Assembly (NCBI GenBank): GCA_001897855.1
Contig: MKUO01000001.1
Location: 744,001 to 808,000, forward strand
Source: Bacteroidetes bacterium 43-93
GTDB taxonomy: Bacteria > Bacteroidota > Bacteroidia > Chitinophagales > Chitinophagaceae
DNA: 64,000 nt
Direction of reading: 5' to 3'
The translations under genes were made by a program, and so were the position numbers. The notes under the pieces are model-generated. The model worked only from the letters and a program-made list of their open reading frames with translations. It was not told where the DNA came from and did not search any database. Positions within the stretch are counted from its first letter, which is position 1. Each line of letters begins with the position of its first letter. This document shows, piece by piece, positions 6,813-16,044 of the stretch.

Positions 6813-9800
6813 TTAGAACGTAAGCCTGAAGCCTAATTGCATAGACCATGTGCTTAATGTGCCCACATAATTGTAGAATGTTTTGGTAGGTAATACTGTC
6901 TTGCCATCGTTATCTACAGCTGTAGCCAGTTGATAGGTTGGTTGCGTAGTCGCATTACCCGATGTCGCCACTTTTAATATGCTCGATGTGTTACCGCTAC
7001 CTACTGCCAGGCGTTGCTGTGCACCCCACGAAGGATTCAGCAGGTTGCCGATGTTAAAGATATCGGCAGTGAATTGCAGGCTGCCCCTTCTTTTACCGAA
7101 ATCGTTGAAGATGTCCTGTATGAATTTCAGATCAAACCTATTATAGAATGGATATTTAGCTCCGTATCTCTTTGCATAGCTGCCTTTGTGCGCACTCAGG
7201 TATTTATCCTGGTCTACATAAGCATTAAATGCATCGGCCTGCTGTTGTGCCGTATACACTACCTTACCTGATGCATCTTTAATATCTGCCCATTTCAGTT
7301 CGCTGGCATTATTTGGTATGTATAGCAGGTCTGCGTTTACACCGTCGCCGTTGATATCGCTGGCGTAGGTATAATTAAACCTGCCCAGGCTGGCACCTTC
7401 ATAGTACAAAGAGATCGTTGTAGCCAGGTGTTTCAGATATTCTATACGATAAGATGCACTTGCCACAATCCTGTGTGGTGTCAGGTATTCAGAGTAGGAG
7501 AGTACCTGCTCGTTAGGGGAGCTTGTATTGGCAAGGCTGTTCCATGCAGATGATGCCTGGGAACCGGGGTTAGAGGAAAGCTCCTGCGATGCTGACACAG
7601 TGTAATAAAGTGATCCATACCATCCTTTACGTGCAGGGCGCGCTACACCAATACTGAAGTTATATGACTCACCCATGTTGGAGTTCTCCAAAACGTAATA
7701 GCTGTTAGCCGGACTACCGGTTTGTTTGGTACTTGTCCAGTAAGGGCGATTATCAGCGCCGTTGCTTAGTGTTGTTTGTGCATTTGGCAACGCAGCATTG
7801 CGCATGTACACGTTCACCAGGTCTTTTGTATAGATGAATTCTGCAGTACCTACAAATCCATACAGCAGCTTGGCATCAACACCTATGTTCGTTCTCCAGA
7901 TACGTGGCATCTTGAATTCAGGTGATACGATAGCAACGGATGAAGGCACTGTTTGCCCGGCCTTTTGCGGGAACAGGTTACCGTTTGATTCAGATACATT
8001 GCTTGGGTCTTTAGAGAACTGCATATTGTTCAGGAAGGCAGAGTCAGATTTAGATTTATTGGTAAGGGCAAAGGTCTTCGTGTTGATGAGGGTACCTGTA
8101 CCGCCTGCCTGGTTGGTAAACCATACAAACGGAACCTTACCTGCAAATATGCCGGTACCGCCGCGCAATACAAGGCTCCTGTTACCTAATACATCATAGT
8201 TAACACCTATCCTTGGCGATACTACCGGTTTCGCTTTCGGCCATTTATCAGATTGATAAGTAGTCAGGTTGCCGTTTTTGTCAAACACCTTTACGGTATC
8301 TATATATTTATTGTCCGGCAATTGGTATGTATACATAGGCTGTTCTACGCGCACACCCGCTGTCAATGTCAGGTCTCTTGTTACATTGTATTTGTCCTGC
8401 AAGTAAATGCTCGCTTGTCCGAAGTTGGCTTTTACATAAGTATTGCCACCCTGGTCTGCAAAAGGATATGTATAAGCAAATGCGATTGGGCCGTTTCCAT
8501 TCATGAAATCCGATAAAGATTTATAATGGTAGTAACCGGTACCTGAGGGCAGGAAGCTGTTACCAAATGAAAGATACTCATACGCAGCACCTGCAAGGAA
8601 CGAGTGATGCTTATAGTTATAGGTTACATTATCAATAATGTTCAGGTTCTTATTGGTAAGGTCATTCTTATAAGAGAACAACTCTGTACCAAATCTCATC
8701 GTACTCGTAGAGCTCAGGTCTATATCTACGAACGGGAACTTATCACCGGGTGTGCTACGTGTATCCTGCACAGATGAGTAGGTACCAAACAGGTCGTTTG
8801 ACAGGCGAGATGTGATGCTGCTGGTAAGCTGGCCCGATACGGACCATACTTTATGATCAAAACCATAGAATGCATTCTGATAAGCCATCGAGGTCAATCC
8901 TTCGCGATTGTTAGTAAGGCGCGAACCTGCACCGGTACTTGTAGCATTCACCTGCGTTATAGGCTCCTGGGCTTTCATATAGCTATAGCTAACAAACAGT
9001 TTATTTTTGTCATTAATGTTATAGTCTATACGGCCCAGTACTTTTGTGTTCTTGTTCACGGCCTGGTTAGCGAAGTTTTCATAAGCCCCCGGATCGTATC
9101 CATATTTCGATTGCAGGAAAGATCTCAGTTTGTCAAGGCTGTCAGCCGGTACGCTCGATACATTTGCCCCGGCAGCACCGCCGCGGTTGGCAACATACGT
9201 TACGCCCGGTGCTTTACTTTCTTCATGCTCTACGTTTACAAAATAGAAGAGTTTGTTTTTTATGATCGGGCCGCCTAAACGTATGCCGTAAGTATTTTTA
9301 GTAGTTGATCCCAGGTTAGGTACGCTGTAGTCGCCTACCTTCATACCGGTAAAGCTTTGGTTTTTGAAGAAATAATAGGCAGAACCATGTATCTCATTAG
9401 TACCACTGCGTGTAATGGCATTGATGTTGGCACCGGTAAAGCCTGTCTGGCGTACATCATACGGTGCAAAGCCTACTTGTATTTCTTCAATCGCATCCAG
9501 CGATATAGGCTGTGCATTGCCGCCGGGTAGCAGGTTGCTGTTGAGGCCAAAGGAGTTGTTGAAATTCGCACCATTGATCTGGATATTATTATAACGTCCA
9601 TCTCTTCCGCCAAAGCTGTTATCATTGAATTGAGCGCTGGAGCTGCCCATACTGGTTGCAAAGCTTGGCCCTCCTTGTGGCGTCAGCCTTGTAAAGTCTG
9701 ATATATTACGGTTTACTGTAGGAAGTGTATTGATCTCGGTAGTGCCTATATTAGTAGATGCACCCGTCCGCTGAGAGTTGATGAGCGGGTTATCTGTTTT

Positions 9801-10157
9801 CACTACTACTTCAGACAGTTCCGTTCCGCCTGCTTTCATAGATGTTTTCAGGAAATAGGTTTCACCCAGGCGCACCAGGATGTCTTTTTCTATTTTAGTT
9901 TCAAAACCGATAAAGTGTATCTCTACACGGTATGGGCCGGTACGCAGGTTTTGCAGGTTGAAGCTGCCATCATCCTGGGTAGCAGTACCGTAAACGGTGC
10001 CTGATGGTTCGTGGATGGCTTTAACAATGGCGCCGGCAAGGCTCTTATTCTCATTGTCGAGCACAATGCCGGACATGGCACCCGATGTTACCTGTGCAAA
10101 TCCCAAATGGGTAGCAAGCAGCATCAGTACCAGCAGTAAGGTAGTTTTTACATTCAT
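6813..10157 (-). CDS. Oar-like TonB-dependent outer-membrane receptor
   Basis: This 1114-aa protein has a signal peptide (about 1-22, ending GFAQ), then a carboxypeptidase regulatory-like beta-sandwich (about 25-110, with GTATQDDGSFNLQNL and GPYRVEIHFIGF). A plug domain follows (about 135-250, with INGANFNNSFG and the GFAPYDVRQTGFTGANINAITRSG region). A long TonB-type beta-barrel ends in LGFRLTF, with a terminal aromatic. The layout matches the Oar/OmpA-like TonB receptors of Bacteroidota. There is no adjacent SusD partner, so it is not a standard SusCD nutrient pair, and the ligand cannot be read from sequence. It sits alone between two terminators. Confidence 0.88.
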   Translation of the reverse strand: MNVKTTLLLVLMLLATHLGFAQVTSGAMSGIVLDNENKSLAGAIVKAIHEPSGTVYGTATQDDGSFNLQNLRTGPYRVEIHFIGFETKIEKDILVRLGETYFLKTSMKAGGTELSEVVVKTDNPLINSQRTGASTNIGTTEINTLPTVNRNISDFTRLTPQGGPSFATSMGSSSAQFNDNSFGGRDGRYNNIQINGANFNNSFGLNSNLLPGGNAQPISLDAIEEIQVGFAPYDVRQTGFTGANINAITRSGTNEIHGSAYYFFKNQSFTGMKVGDYSVPNLGSTTKNTYGIRLGGPIIKNKLFYFVNVEHEESKAPGVTYVANRGGAAGANVSSVPADSLDKLRSFLQSKYGYDPGAYENFANQAVNKNTKVLGRIDYNINDKNKLFVSYSYMKAQEPITQVNATSTGAGSRLTNNREGLTSMAYQNAFYGFDHKVWSVSGQLTSSITSRLSNDLFGTYSSVQDTRSTPGDKFPFVDIDLSSTSTMRFGTELFSYKNDLTNKNLNIIDNVTYNYKHHSFLAGAAYEYLSFGNSFLPSGTGYYHYKSLSDFMNGNGPIAFAYTYPFADQGGNTYVKANFGQASIYLQDKYNVTRDLTLTAGVRVEQPMYTYQLPDNKYIDTVKVFDKNGNLTTYQSDKWPKAKPVVSPRIGVNYDVLGNRSLVLRGGTGIFAGKVPFVWFTNQAGGTGTLINTKTFALTNKSKSDSAFLNNMQFSKDPSNVSESNGNLFPQKAGQTVPSSVAIVSPEFKMPRIWRTNIGVDAKLLYGFVGTAEFIYTKDLVNVYMRNAALPNAQTTLSNGADNRPYWTSTKQTGSPANSYYVLENSNMGESYNFSIGVARPARKGWYGSLYYTVSASQELSSNPGSQASSAWNSLANTSSPNEQVLSYSEYLTPHRIVASASYRIEYLKHLATTISLYYEGASLGRFNYTYASDINGDGVNADLLYIPNNASELKWADIKDASGKVVYTAQQQADAFNAYVDQDKYLSAHKGSYAKRYGAKYPFYNRFDLKFIQDIFNDFGKRRGSLQFTADIFNIGNLLNPSWGAQQRLAVGSGNTSSILKVATSGNATTQPTYQLATAVDNDGKTVLPTKTFYNYVGTLSTWSMQLGFRLTF

Positions 10158-10281
10158 AAATATTGGGTATTTGCAGGCAAAATTGATGCAGCACTGTTAA
10201 CTCCATGGTTAGATATTGTTACGTTTCAATTATCATAAGTTTAACAATTCCTCACCGCTCCCGTTGCTGCCAAAAAACAAA

Positions 10282-10307
10282 AAGGGCAGCCACGATAGGC
10301 TGCCCTT
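10282..10307. terminator. Terminator downstream of the lipoprotein at 10327
   Basis: AAGGGCAGCC and GGCTGCCCTT form a perfect 10-bp stem with a 6-nt loop. On the minus strand it is followed by a T-rich run, so it ends the 10327-11190 gene. Confidence 0.8.
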
Positions 10308-10326
10308 CACACTTTATATGATATTA

Positions 10327-11190
10327 CTACCTCAGGGTGATGGTCCTGGTTCTTCCGTTTACGGTAATAGTTGCCTGGTCATCGCAGGTACCGTTGCCAT
10401 AATCTAATATTCTTGGTGAAGATGCGCCATATGGTGTTATAGCTACCGTGCCTTTTTCTATCCAGTTACAATTGAGCGCTATATGCAGCGGGCTTGTAAT
10501 ATTAATGGTGTATGTTTTGCCTGATGCACGGGTAAGTGTTCCGCTGCCTGTCAGTTCATACTCATCATCGGCGAGGTTGGGGGTGCGTTCTCCTGCTACC
10601 CATGTGCGTACCCTTGCAGAAGAATGTTTAATGGTATCTCCGGTAGCATTCAGCACGATCATGCCATCTATATGTACATCGAAGTAAGTATGGCCGGCCG
10701 CATTGTGTCCCATATTTTTTACAGTACGTGTGCCTATTACATGGTTGTCATTTACATAGTAGTCATCAAAGCGTATGGTATGCTCATAACCGCTGTCCCT
10801 GTAGCGATGCTCAAATGTGATGATGATCTTACCACGGCGGTAACGGCCATCCCTGCAAAGACAATTACTGCTGCCAAAGTCTATCGTGATCTTATGCGGT
10901 GAACTGCCGGTATCAATTATGACCCTTGCGCAATTGCTCAATAATGCAGGACCTCCTTTCATTTCTACGCTGCCATTATCAGCTGCCTGGTCTGCAAAGT
11001 TCTGTGCCTCGTCAAATGTTTGCTCTGTGCGTGCCAGGTCATCAGCGTACTGTGTATCCTCATTAACGGAGGTATCAGTAGTTGTAGTAGTGGTTGTTGC
11101 CGTTGTTTTATCTTTTTTACAGGCTGTAAACATCAGTACAGTCCCAAACACTGCAATGGTGCATAATGCTGTGATTTTCATTATTTTCAT
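10327..11190 (-). CDS. Lipoprotein of unknown function with a Thr-rich linker
   Basis: The 287-aa product begins with a lipoprotein signal ending FTAC (Cys 24), then a KKDK tether and a run of threonines (TTTTTTTDTS) that would act as a flexible linker. The mature part is beta-rich with repeated short motifs such as GRYRRGKIIITFEHRYRD and ISSPLHIALNCNWIEKGT-like strands. No named domain is recognised. It is expected on the periplasmic or outer face of the envelope. Starting at the second Met (11181) would also leave a good signal. Confidence 0.8.
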   Translation of the reverse strand: MKIMKITALCTIAVFGTVLMFTACKKDKTTATTTTTTTDTSVNEDTQYADDLARTEQTFDEAQNFADQAADNGSVEMKGGPALLSNCARVIIDTGSSPHKITIDFGSSNCLCRDGRYRRGKIIITFEHRYRDSGYEHTIRFDDYYVNDNHVIGTRTVKNMGHNAAGHTYFDVHIDGMIVLNATGDTIKHSSARVRTWVAGERTPNLADDEYELTGSGTLTRASGKTYTINITSPLHIALNCNWIEKGTVAITPYGASSPRILDYGNGTCDDQATITVNGRTRTITLR

Positions 11191-11275
11191 AAATAGCAGA
11201 TTTTATACTAAGACGGGGATATGGAATTTTGGTTTAATGAGAGGTTAAAATTTTTTCATAGTTCTGTTTAAATAA

Positions 11276-11283
11276 TAGATTTG
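11276..11283 (+). promoter_or_regulatory. -7 element immediately before rdgB
   Basis: TAGATTTG matches TAnnTTTG and ends only 4 nt before the rdgB ATG at 11288. Transcription would start at or about the start codon, giving a leaderless message. Confidence 0.4.
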
Positions 11284-11287
11284 CCGG

Positions 11288-11878
11288 ATGGCAGAATTGG
11301 TTATAGCATCCAACAACCGGGGAAAGATCAGGGAGATCAGGCAAATGATAGAAGGTATTGATCTGCTATCACTTAACGATATAGATTTTACTGCGGAAAT
11401 AGCGGAACCATTTCACACGTTCGAGGAAAACGCTTTAGCTAAGGCTGGTGCAATTCATCAATTCTGTGGTAAAAATGTCTTTGCTGATGATAGTGGTATT
11501 TGTGCCAATGCCCTTAACGGGCAACCTGGTGTGGACAGTGCGCATTATTCCGGAAAGCGGGACGATGAGGGTAACCTGCAAAAGCTGCTTGCAGAACTTG
11601 CGGATAAAGATGATCGATCTGCTTTTTATAAAGCGGTCATCTGCCTTATATGGAATGATCAGACTTATTTCTTTGAGGGTATTTGTAATGGAACAATCAT
11701 TAAAGAAAAGAGAGGGGAGGGCGGCTTTGGATATGATCCCATATTTGTACCCGATGGTTATGAACAAACGTTTGCAGAGCTTTCGCCTGAAATAAAAAAT
11801 AACATCAGTCATCGGGGTATAGCCGTGAGGAAGATGGTGGCTTTCCTGCAGGAACAATTAAACCAGGCATCATCATGA
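11288..11878 (+). CDS. rdgB: XTP/dITP diphosphatase (RdgB/HAM1)
   Basis: A 196-aa house-cleaning pyrophosphatase that hydrolyses non-canonical purine triphosphates such as dITP and XTP to monophosphates, keeping them out of DNA and RNA. Family motifs are the N-terminal ASNNRGK loop, VFADDSGICANAL with acidic metal ligands, PGVDSAHYSG, GFGYDPIF, and the C-terminal SHRGIAVRKM. The length is normal. The stop overlaps the start of the Smr gene by 4 bp (ATGA), indicating translational coupling. Confidence 0.93.
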   Translation: MAELVIASNNRGKIREIRQMIEGIDLLSLNDIDFTAEIAEPFHTFEENALAKAGAIHQFCGKNVFADDSGICANALNGQPGVDSAHYSGKRDDEGNLQKLLAELADKDDRSAFYKAVICLIWNDQTYFFEGICNGTIIKEKRGEGGFGYDPIFVPDGYEQTFAELSPEIKNNISHRGIAVRKMVAFLQEQLNQASS

Positions 11879-12885
11879 AATTCTCGATAGGAGACAGGAT
11901 CATATTAAGGGAGTCGGGCGAAGAAGGCGTAGTGATCGCTTATATCAACGACCAGATGGTAGAGGTGGAAGTGAGCGGCCTTAGCTTCCCTGTGTACATG
12001 CAGGATATAGACCACCCCTATCTGAAATGGTTCACCGAAAAAACAAAAGCAAAACGAAAGGGCACCCCTCCGGAGCAACTGCCGGTAGAAAAGACGAAGG
12101 ACAAAATGCCCAAACTGGCAAAGGGGATTTATCTATCTTTTCTGCCCGTATTTAAGCCGGATGTGTTTGAAGATATTGTGGACCACATTAAGATATACCT
12201 GCAAAATGAACTGCCGCAAAGCATTTATTATAAGTATGAGGTTACGAATAAGCACAAGGAATCTCTCTTTAAGCTAGAAGGCAAGTTGCATGGATTTGGC
12301 CATATTTATCTGCATACCCTGGCATTTGACGTAATGAATGAGCAGCCGCGCTTCGCATACGAGCTAACTGATGCCGATAGCCCCAAACACAATATTGTTT
12401 CAGATACTTTGCGCATGAAGCCTCAGAAATTATTTGAGCATATAAGTGAGGTGCTCAAAAACAATCAGCCTGTATTTAGCTATCTCTGTACAGAAGGTTT
12501 TGCTGCCCAACCTGATAAAAAGGCTGAAGATAGTTTTTGGGAGGTGTCGCGTAAGCCTGTTTCTCAATCAAAGCCTGCAAAAGACTGGCGGGCATCGCTT
12601 CCACGTTTTGAATTAGACCTGCACATAGAAAACCTTATCAGCAATACCAACGGGATGAGTAATGGTGAGATACTGCATATTCAACTCGAAGCATTGCAGG
12701 CGCATTTGAATGCTGTCATAGCAAATAAGCAGGTACACACCATTATCATACACGGCCTGGGTAAAGGTGTGCTTAAAGACGAGGTGCACAAAATATTAAA
12801 GCAGATTCCTGAAGTAGCCAGGTTCAGCAACGATTGGAAGGCCCGGTATGGCTTTGGCGCCACCGAGGTTTGGTTTCAATATTAA
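11875..12885 (+). CDS. DUF2027 and Smr domain protein
   Basis: This 336-aa protein has an N-terminal MutS2-like KOW/SH3-type segment (FSIGDRIILRESGEEGVV, about 1-50), a central beta-rich DUF2027-type domain (about 80-210), and a C-terminal Smr domain (about 247-336) with LDLHIENL and HTIIIHGLGKGVLKDEVH. The HGxGxG loop is typical of Smr proteins, which have nicking or RNA-cleaving activity in MutS2 and related proteins. There is no MutS ATPase, so it is a stand-alone Smr protein, a type common in Bacteroidota. The role is unproven. It is coupled to rdgB. Confidence 0.85.
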   Translation: MKFSIGDRIILRESGEEGVVIAYINDQMVEVEVSGLSFPVYMQDIDHPYLKWFTEKTKAKRKGTPPEQLPVEKTKDKMPKLAKGIYLSFLPVFKPDVFEDIVDHIKIYLQNELPQSIYYKYEVTNKHKESLFKLEGKLHGFGHIYLHTLAFDVMNEQPRFAYELTDADSPKHNIVSDTLRMKPQKLFEHISEVLKNNQPVFSYLCTEGFAAQPDKKAEDSFWEVSRKPVSQSKPAKDWRASLPRFELDLHIENLISNTNGMSNGEILHIQLEALQAHLNAVIANKQVHTIIIHGLGKGVLKDEVHKILKQIPEVARFSNDWKARYGFGATEVWFQY

Positions 12886-12887
12886 TA

Positions 12888-13199
12888 TTATTTCTTCCTT
12901 TTTATCTGCAGGGATTCCAGCATTTCATCCGTAAGATCATCTGTATAGATGCCGGCGCCATTTACCAATATACCCTTTATTTGGTGTTTGGGTGATGATA
13001 TGGCATATACAGTTGCTTCATCGCCCGGGTCACTTTCTCCTTCAAAACGATAAACTTTGTCTATTACAAATTCATCATGAAATATCTGGAAGGCGCCATT
13101 TTTGCATTCCAGCCTGTTCTGCTGCACATTCAGATCATCTGTATATCCTTCTTTACGCAGTTTTTCAATTATTTCAGATAGCGTGTCCATTGTATCCAT
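12888..13199 (-). CDS. Small conserved Bacteroidota protein
   Basis: A 103-aa acidic protein with the pattern LRKEGYTDDLNVQ, HDEFVIDKVYRFEGESDPGDEATVYAISS and GVYxDxLTDEM-like residues. I recognise this as a small family widespread in Bacteroidota. It is often labelled phosphoribosylpyrophosphate synthetase in databases, although it lacks any PRPP-binding loop and is far too short. Its function is unknown. It ends 3 bp after the convergent Smr gene. Either of the first two Met codons could be the start. Confidence 0.8.
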   Translation of the reverse strand: MDTMDTLSEIIEKLRKEGYTDDLNVQQNRLECKNGAFQIFHDEFVIDKVYRFEGESDPGDEATVYAISSPKHQIKGILVNGAGIYTDDLTDEMLESLQIKRKK

Positions 13200-13335
13200 T
13201 GCAGTGTGTATTTGATATTATAAAGGTAATAATAGCGGGCGTTATTACGCATCGGTAAACCCGATAGTACTATCATATTTTATTTGTTATTGGCATGGTG
13301 TTTATTTAGTGTGCAATGAACCAAATCGTAGCGAA

Positions 13336-14013
13336 ATGAAAAAGTATTTGATTTTAATGGCCGGCGTAATAATGAGTTCATTCGCGGCTAATGCACAAAC
13401 TGCAAACACCGTAGCCAGCGGCAATGTATTAAGTAAAACAAGAGGCGCGCAATATTTCTCTTTGGGCCCCGTTGCTGGCTTTGGCCATAGCTGGCTCAGC
13501 AATATGGATGGCCAGAAGTTCAAACCATCCGGTTATCTCGGTATCAGCCTGATGTATTCACGCATGGAGCATTGGGGCTTCAGTGACGAATTAGTAGTAT
13601 CTCACGAAGGTTATAGCCTCGATTATACCAGGGCAGGCCATTGGTACAATACAAAAGTAGATCCTGTGTATCTGCGCATGACGCCTAAAGCATATTATTT
13701 CTTTGGCAGATATGGCAATACAGTGCGTCCTAAAATATTCTTAGGCCCGTCTATAGCTGTTAAGATTGCGGAAGATCAGTACACAGATGATAATACTATG
13801 CATTATGATGGCACAACTGTTATGACCAACAGCGACCTTTTCCACACTGTAGATCTTGGATTAGAAGGTGGCGCTGGTGTTAATATCAAAATGGCGCGCC
13901 ATATATGGTTTAATGTAGATGCCAGCTATTACCAGGGTGTGCTCTATGTTACCGATATGGATAACATGAACCAGAATGTAAAATTGAACCTTGGATTAAT
14001 GTTTGGTTTATAG
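13336..14013 (+). CDS. Outer-membrane beta-barrel protein
   Basis: The ATG at 13336 is preferred over 13309 because it starts a signal peptide (MKKYLILMAGVIMSSFAANAQ). The 225-aa product has alternating aromatic and polar strands such as YFSLGPVAGFGHSWLSN, GYLGISLMYSRM and HIWFNVDASYYQG, ending LNLGLMFGL. This fits the eight-stranded PorT/OmpW-like outer-membrane proteins of Bacteroidota. No specific function can be assigned. A strong terminator follows. Confidence 0.75.
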   Translation: MKKYLILMAGVIMSSFAANAQTANTVASGNVLSKTRGAQYFSLGPVAGFGHSWLSNMDGQKFKPSGYLGISLMYSRMEHWGFSDELVVSHEGYSLDYTRAGHWYNTKVDPVYLRMTPKAYYFFGRYGNTVRPKIFLGPSIAVKIAEDQYTDDNTMHYDGTTVMTNSDLFHTVDLGLEGGAGVNIKMARHIWFNVDASYYQGVLYVTDMDNMNQNVKLNLGLMFGL

Positions 14014-14029
14014 AATAAAGATTGAGTAA

Positions 14030-14060
14030 AAAATCGCCCTCCACTCAGGAGGGCGATTTT
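14030..14060. terminator. Bidirectional terminator
   Basis: AAAATCGCCCTCC and GGAGGGCGATTTT make a perfect 13-bp stem with a 5-nt loop between convergent genes. Confidence 0.88.
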
Positions 14061-14061
14061 T

Positions 14062-14934
14062 CTATTTTTCAATCACGCGTATCTCCACGCGCCTGTTCAT
14101 ATCTTCATCCGCAGGCGTTTTCTCAGGGCTCACCAGGGGCCTTGTCCTGCCAAAACCTACATAGCGCAGGCGTCGTTCATCTATGCCTTTTTTTATCAGG
14201 TATTCATAAATGTATCGCGCCCGGTTTATAGATAGCCTCGCTTCGTGCGTATCATCATCTTCGGCATCAAATCCATGTTGCAGGCAGCATATATGTCCTT
14301 CTATCTGTACTTTCAGGTTTGGGTTTTCTAATAGCACTTCATACAGTTTGTCCAGCTGTGGTAACGATTGATCTGTTACTATATGCCGGCCCATTAGAAA
14401 GTATATATTTTCCAGTTTTAGCGACTGGCCCACTTTCAGCTTGCTGATTATTTGCAGGTTTTTATTTGTTTCATTTTGCGGTTTACGTATTATAGCTTGC
14501 CTGGTAATTGGTACTGCACGTCTATTAGCGGGTTGAAGGTTCGACAAAACTATATCTACACGCCTGTCAGGGGCGTAGCCTTCCCTGCTTTCCATTCTTC
14601 GGTTTACCTCGCCTTTGCCTATGCATAGTTTTATATTTTTCCGTGGTATCGACATCGCGCCCAGGTAGCTTTCTATAGATTTAGATCTGCGCTGAGATAA
14701 CCCCAGATTATGTTCTTCACTGCCTAAAAAATCTGCATAGCCTATTATTAATATGCCGGTTTGCGTATTGATGATGTCGTTATACAAAAGTGAGTCGAGT
14801 ACCTGCCTTGCTTTAATGTCGGGTTTATATTCATTTAGTTTGAAGTACACACTTACCGTATCAGCAGTATTTGCAAATAAGCTATACGGCATTATTATAA
14901 GTGCCATCCTAAAGACTAGTGAAAATCTTGTCAT
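14062..14934 (-). CDS. Protein with two tandem OmpA-like domains
   Basis: This 290-aa exported protein (signal about 1-22) carries two OmpA/MotB-type peptidoglycan-binding domains. The first (about 28-132) has IIGYADFLGSEEHNLGLSQRRS and ends APDRRVDIVL. The second (about 175-290) has VQIEGHICC, SINRARYIYEYL and NRRVEIRV. No beta-barrel precedes them, so the protein would be periplasmic and bind peptidoglycan at two sites. The second domain has an unusual CC pair after IEGH and an acidic DAEDDDTHEAR insertion. Tandem OmpA domains without a barrel are uncommon but known in Bacteroidota. Confidence 0.8.
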   Translation of the reverse strand: MTRFSLVFRMALIIMPYSLFANTADTVSVYFKLNEYKPDIKARQVLDSLLYNDIINTQTGILIIGYADFLGSEEHNLGLSQRRSKSIESYLGAMSIPRKNIKLCIGKGEVNRRMESREGYAPDRRVDIVLSNLQPANRRAVPITRQAIIRKPQNETNKNLQIISKLKVGQSLKLENIYFLMGRHIVTDQSLPQLDKLYEVLLENPNLKVQIEGHICCLQHGFDAEDDDTHEARLSINRARYIYEYLIKKGIDERRLRYVGFGRTRPLVSPEKTPADEDMNRRVEIRVIEK

Positions 14935-15085
14935 GAAATCTGCGAACCCGCCTGGCGAGAATTTACTGCAAGTTAAATATGTAGCTAAACTACGAGTTAT
15001 TCACTTATGTTATCCACAAATGTTGAATATGTTTTTTGTTTGATGGCATAGTGTTTAATATTTTCATACAAAACCCAATAATCAT

Positions 15086-15229
15086 ATGCAATCATCAAAC
15101 CTACTGGAAACCGCACTTTGGTGTATCGCCGCCTTGTTAGCAGGAGGCATGGTAGTTGTTATTACGCTGGGCCTTTTTAAAGGTGTTTTTTGGGAGCAGC
15201 AATTAAAAACACGTAAGAGGAATTTATAA
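15086..15229 (+). CDS. Small single-span membrane protein (47 aa)
   Basis: Not in the supplied ORF track. ATG 15086 to TAA 15229 encodes 47 residues: a short polar start, one hydrophobic helix (LWCIAALLAGGMVVVITLGL, about 11-30), then a basic tail KTRKRNL. Positive residues after the helix predict an inside C-terminus. It is followed 30 nt later by a strong terminator, which supports it being a real transcription unit. Function unknown. Confidence 0.55.
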   Translation: MQSSNLLETALWCIAALLAGGMVVVITLGLFKGVFWEQQLKTRKRNL

Positions 15230-15259
15230 GAGCATTGTTTATAGGTCGTAGTATAGTAG

Positions 15260-15281
15260 GGGAGTATGTACTCCCTTTTTT
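15260..15281 (+). terminator. Intrinsic terminator after the 47-aa gene
   Basis: GGGAGT and ACTCCC pair around ATGT and are followed by eight T's. It abuts the mtgA stop, so it lies between convergent units. Confidence 0.85.
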
Positions 15282-15965
15282 TTATCTGATCAGTTCTGCT
15301 ACATCAGGATCACCGTCCAGGTTGTTCATCTGGGCTACTATCTGCGGGTAGCGCCAGCTTACCCGCCTGCTCATAGGTACTACGGTAAACTTTTTAGGAT
15401 TAGGAAGGCATGCAATGATCATGGCCGCTTCTGCGCGTGAAAGATTCCTGGCAGATTTATGGAAATAACGTTCTGCAGCTGCTTCAATACCAAAGATGCC
15501 GGGTCCCATTTCTATTACGTTCAGGTACACTTCCATAATGCGTTTCTTGCCCCATATCAGTTCTATGCCTTCTGTATATATTACCTCGGGTATCTTGCGT
15601 ACATAGCGCATTACACCGCTTCCCTGCCATAGGAATACATTTTTCGCTGTCTGCTGGCTTATGGTGCTTGCCCCCGCTCCCTTAGGCCGCTTTTTACGCG
15701 GCTTGTCCTTCATGCTTTTTTCAATAGCCTTCCAGTCAAATCCTTCATGATCCGGAAACAACTGGTCTTCACTGGCTATGGCAGCGAGCTTTACATTAGG
15801 AGATATCTCACTCCAGCTCACATAATCCCGTTTCAGTCCGTACGCGCCGGCTAATGCGCCTACCTGGGTTATGGTTATTGGTGGCATTACCCATTTGCAT
15901 AATACCAGGTACACTACCGATGCAGCAAATAAGTAAAGTATAAAACGGAGTATCTTCTTCAGCAT
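15282..15965 (-). CDS. mtgA: Monofunctional peptidoglycan glycosyltransferase MtgA
   Basis: A 227-aa GT51 enzyme that polymerises lipid II into glycan strands on the outer face of the inner membrane. It has one N-terminal transmembrane helix (about 6-24) and then the GT51 motifs: ASEDQLFPDHEGFDW with catalytic Glu 66, GASTISQQTAKNVFLW, KRIMEVYLNVIEMGPGIFGIEAAA and the C-terminal SRAEAAMIIACLPNP. No transpeptidase domain follows, so it is the monofunctional form. Length is normal. Confidence 0.92.
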   Translation of the reverse strand: MLKKILRFILYLFAASVVYLVLCKWVMPPITITQVGALAGAYGLKRDYVSWSEISPNVKLAAIASEDQLFPDHEGFDWKAIEKSMKDKPRKKRPKGAGASTISQQTAKNVFLWQGSGVMRYVRKIPEVIYTEGIELIWGKKRIMEVYLNVIEMGPGIFGIEAAAERYFHKSARNLSRAEAAMIIACLPNPKKFTVVPMSRRVSWRYPQIVAQMNNLDGDPDVAELIR

Positions 15966-16044
15966 AAATCTATTCTGCAGCTAATGCTCCCGAAAGATAC
16001 AAACTGTTTTTAAAGCATTGTAAAATTGTGGATTATGTTACAGA

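Noticed and set aside
8853-9278. 141-aa plus-strand frame inside the TonB receptor gene
   Set aside because: Shadow of the receptor; no signal, domain or promoter of its own.
6813-10157. SusCD nutrient-uptake locus
   Set aside because: No SusD-like lipoprotein is next to the receptor and its plug and extension fit the Oar-like type.
12888-13199. Phosphoribosylpyrophosphate synthetase, as such proteins are often named
   Set aside because: At 103 aa without a PRPP loop it cannot be that enzyme; the name is an inherited error.
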